The notes beneath the pieces were generated by a model, which saw only the letters and a program-made list of their open reading frames with translations, was not told the origin of the DNA and made no database searches. From assembly GCA_017458335.1 (NCBI GenBank), contig JAFTFT010000029.1:1-64000 (forward strand): a stretch of DNA of 64,000 nucleotides. The letters run 5' to 3'. Made by a program: the position numbers and the translations under genes. This document shows positions 61,687 to 64,000 of the stretch, piece by piece; positions within the stretch are counted from its first letter, which is position 1, and each line of letters starts with the position of its first letter. The DNA is from Oscillospiraceae bacterium (lineage in GTDB: Bacteria; Bacillota; Clostridia; Oscillospirales; Oscillospiraceae).

Positions 61687-62963
61687 GCATGACCATGACA
61701 CAGAAGATTCTGGCGGCTCACGCGGATCTGCCGCAGGTTCAGGCCGGGGATCTGATCGAAGCAAAGCTGGACCTGGTCCTGGGAAACGACATCACGGCTC
61801 CGGTCGCCATCCGCGTGTTTGAGCAGACCGGATTCAAAAGCGTGTTTGATCCGGAGCGGATCGCCATTGTGCTGGACCACTATACGCCGTGCAAGGATAT
61901 CAAATCCGCCGAACTCTGTCAGATCTCCCGGAACTTCGCCCGGAAACACGGGATCCGTCATTTCTATGATGTGGGCCAGGCCGGCATTGAGCACGCGCTG
62001 CTGCCGGAAAAGGGTCTGGTCGCGCCGGGAGAATGTATCATCGGCGCTGACAGCCATACCTGCACCTACGGCGCTCTGGGGGCATTTTCCACCGGGGTCG
62101 GCTCCACGGACATGGCCGCGGGCATCGCCGCCGGGGAAAACTGGTTCAAAGTGCCTGCCGCGATCAAAGTCACACTGACCGGGACTCTTCCGAAGCACGT
62201 GTGCGGCAAGGACGTGATTCTGCACCTGATCGGAGAGATCGGCGTGGACGGAGCACTCTACCGTTCGCTTGAATTTATGGGAGATGGCGTCGCCTCGCTC
62301 TCCATGGACGACCGCTTCACCATCTCCAACATGGCCATCGAAGCCGGCGCAAAGAACGGCATCTTCCCGGTGGATGAAAAGACCGTCGCTTATGTATCCG
62401 GCCGGGTCACCCGTCCGTATAAGGTCTACGAAGCCGACCCGGATGCGGTCTATGAGAGGGAAGTCGTCATCGACCTTTCCGCGCTGAGGCCGACCGTGTC
62501 CATGCCGCACCTGCCCAGCAACACCAAAACCATCGACCAGGTCAAAGGCCTCCCCATCGATCAGGTGGTGATCGGCTCCTGCACAAACGGACGCATCTCC
62601 GATCTGCGCGCCGCCGCGGCGATTCTGAAGGGGCGCAAGGTTTCTGCCGGTGTCCGCTGCATTGTCATTCCCGCCACCCAGGCCGTCAGCCTGCAGTGCC
62701 TGCGGGAAGGCCTCACCGAGATATTTCTGGAAGCCGGCTGTGCCTTTTCGACGCCGACCTGCGGGCCGTGTCTTGGCGGGCATATGGGCTGCATGGCCGC
62801 GGGGGAGCGCGCCGTCTCCACCACCAACCGCAATTTTGTCGGCCGGATGGGGCATACCGGAAGCGAAGTGATTCTGGCTTCGCCGGAGGTCGCCGCGGCC
62901 AGCGCCGTGGCTGGCTGCCTTGCCGACCCGGCAGACTATGACAGAGGAGGAGAAGAAGCATGA
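61683..62963 (+). CDS. leuC: 3-isopropylmalate dehydratase large subunit
   Basis: A 426-residue aconitase-family protein. [34 protein letters not shown] and [10 protein letters not shown] carry the three cysteines of the 4Fe-4S cluster. It overlaps leuA by ATGA and leuD by ATGA. Works with LeuD. Its length and the fused start match the short bacterial-archaeal LeuC type (HacA-like). Confidence 0.95.
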   Translation: MSMTMTQKILAAHADLPQVQAGDLIEAKLDLVLGNDITAPVAIRVFEQTGFKSVFDPERIAIVLDHYTPCKDIKSAELCQISRNFARKHGIRHFYDVGQAGIEHALLPEKGLVAPGECIIGADSHTCTYGALGAFSTGVGSTDMAAGIAAGENWFKVPAAIKVTLTGTLPKHVCGKDVILHLIGEIGVDGALYRSLEFMGDGVASLSMDDRFTISNMAIEAGAKNGIFPVDEKTVAYVSGRVTRPYKVYEADPDAVYEREVVIDLSALRPTVSMPHLPSNTKTIDQVKGLPIDQVVIGSCTNGRISDLRAAAAILKGRKVSAGVRCIVIPATQAVSLQCLREGLTEIFLEAGCAFSTPTCGPCLGGHMGCMAAGERAVSTTNRNFVGRMGHTGSEVILASPEVAAASAVAGCLADPADYDRGGEEA

Positions 62964-63457
62964 TTACCGGAACGGTTCATCGCTATGGTGACAACATTGA
63001 CACGGACGTCATCATTCCTGCGCGCTATCTGAACGCACCCTCTCCGGAGGAGCTGGCAAAACACTGCATGGAGGACATCGACGCCGCGTTTGTCTCTTCC
63101 GTCAGGCCGGGAGACATCATGGTCGGCGGTTGGAACTTCGGCTGCGGCTCCTCCCGGGAACACGCCCCCATCGCGATCGAAGCCAGCGGCATCGCCTGCG
63201 TGATTGCGGCGAGCTTTGCGAGAATTTTCTACCGGAATTCCATCAACATCGGTTTTCCCATTCTGGAATGCCCCGAAGCCGCTTTTGCTATCCAGAGCGG
63301 GGATACCGTCAGCGTTGACTTTTCCACCGGCGAGATCTTCGACGAGACCACCGGTCAGCGCTTCCAGGCCGCCGCTTTTCCTCCGTTCATCGGCCGCATC
63401 ATCGAACACGGCGGTTTGCTTGCCTACCTGAAAGCAAAAGAGGAGGTCCGGTCATGA
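62960..63457 (+). CDS. leuD: 3-isopropylmalate dehydratase small subunit
   Basis: A 165-residue swivelling-domain subunit. [15 protein letters not shown] and [13 protein letters not shown] are the substrate-binding motifs. AGAGGAGGAG lies before ATG. Overlaps leuB by ATGA. Confidence 0.95.
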   Translation: MITGTVHRYGDNIDTDVIIPARYLNAPSPEELAKHCMEDIDAAFVSSVRPGDIMVGGWNFGCGSSREHAPIAIEASGIACVIAASFARIFYRNSINIGFPILECPEAAFAIQSGDTVSVDFSTGEIFDETTGQRFQAAAFPPFIGRIIEHGGLLAYLKAKEEVRS

Positions 63458-64000
63458 AATGCTACGACATCGCCTGCATTCCCGGAGACGGCATCGGTCC
63501 GGAAATTGTCCGGGAAGGCATCAAAGTTCTGAACGCCGCTGCAGATGTGGAAGGTTTCGCCCTGAACTATACCCATTACCCCTACGGAGGGTCCCATTAT
63601 CTGGAAACCGGAATCGTCATGCCGCAGGACGGTTTTCAGCAGCTGCGGCAACATGACGCGATTTTCTTCGGTGCGGTAGGGGATCCCCGGGTCAAGCCCG
63701 GCATCATCGAACAGGAGCTTCTGCTCGCCATGCGCACGGAGCTGGATCAGTATATCAATCTCCGTCCCGCCCGTCTCTGGCCCGGTGTGGAATCCCCGGT
63801 CAAGGGCGCGGAGCACTTTGATGTTCAGATCGTGCGGGAGAATACCGAGGGCTTCTACATCCGTACCGGCGCGGCCTTCCCGTCCGAAACCGGAGAGCGG
63901 CAGCTCTGTGCCACGGTTTCCCGTGGTCTCTATGACTGCAGCTTCGACATTCGCTCGTCCCTTTCCAGCGGCGACGCCTATGGCTATAACCTGGGTCTGA
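63454..64000 (+). CDS. leuB: 3-isopropylmalate dehydrogenase family, partial
   Basis: The first 182 residues of an isocitrate/isopropylmalate dehydrogenase; the gene runs off the window. [34 protein letters not shown] and [11 protein letters not shown] are seen. GGSHYLETG and the REN(T)EG context resemble the branch that includes tartrate/D-malate dehydrogenases, but the operon makes leucine synthesis the likely role. Confidence 0.9.
   Translation, partial: MKCYDIACIPGDGIGPEIVREGIKVLNAAADVEGFALNYTHYPYGGSHYLETGIVMPQDGFQQLRQHDAIFFGAVGDPRVKPGIIEQELLLAMRTELDQYINLRPARLWPGVESPVKGAEHFDVQIVRENTEGFYIRTGAAFPSETGERQLCATVSRGLYDCSFDIRSSLSSGDAYGYNLGL

Overview
The window looks like chromosomal DNA of a fairly GC-rich member of the Clostridia. 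The basis is inference: clostridial-type sigma-A promoters and purine-rich ribosome sites, Walker-type regulators with BTAD domains, TAXI-TRAP transport, an AGCS symporter and a low-GC recombinase-littered island all fit an Oscillospiraceae-like gut anaerobe. There are no rRNA or tRNA genes and no CRISPR array.

Layout. 0-3.4 kb: a 5'-truncated sensor kinase, a BTAD regulator with a one-base frameshift near its start, and cysK. 3.7-17 kb: enolase, a barnase-type exported RNase, a PTS EIIC-like permease, a three-gene envelope operon (GtrII-like membrane glycosyltransferase plus two paralogous LRR lipoproteins), a TRAP-TAXI transporter, a HAD phosphatase and a two-repeat lipoprotein. 17-25 kb: a response regulator whose kinase has lost its core, a DUF1537 kinase, a second BTAD regulator, a LytS-like two-component pair, a DUF5714 protein, and a decayed liv ABC operon. 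26-33 kb: a methylthioribose salvage cluster (mtnK, mtnA, FGGY kinase, class II aldolase, Fe-alcohol dehydrogenase, methionine gamma-lyase) that fits the DHAP shunt but has a nonsense codon in the dehydrogenase and a 38-codon dehydrogenase remnant. 33-42 kb: an AT-richer mosaic island with an acyl-CoA ligase-like gene, an XRE regulator, three ATP-binding proteins and fragments of several serine recombinases. 42-54 kb: a large sulfur-assimilation region. 54-60 kb: a heterodimeric ABC exporter and two envelope proteins. 60-64 kb: leuACDB, cut by the window end.

The most interesting system is the sulfur regulon. Three separate loci (cysK at 3.5 kb, metY-mccB-mccA at 46.9 kb, and an AGCS symporter at 52.4 kb) each begin with the same module: a TTGACA-17-TATAAA promoter, a shared 17-bp quasi-palindrome (CATAY-N7-ATAGG), a tiny Cys/Met-rich open frame, and then an intrinsic terminator in front of the structural gene. 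Two of the leaders are both 26 codons long and carry MMCCDM(C/R)CE at the same residue positions. This is the architecture of ribosome-mediated transcription attenuation responding to charged tRNA-Cys (perhaps also tRNA-Met), stacked on a common repressor or activator site. The same quasi-palindrome also covers the -35 box of a divergent promoter driving a thiocarboxylate operon (ThiS-like carrier, ThiF-like activator, JAMM protease, rhodanese-TusA-DsrE fusion, LarE, TcdA-like, rhodanese-TtcA-like), so sulfur delivery, Cys/homocysteine synthesis and probable amino-acid uptake appear to be one regulon. A classical leucine leader and attenuator precedes leuA, showing that the same logic is used for another amino acid in this genome.

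The window also has an unusual load of broken genes (two kinases, livG, Fe-ADH, dehydrogenase, recombinases, toxin), pointing to ongoing reduction around mobile DNA.
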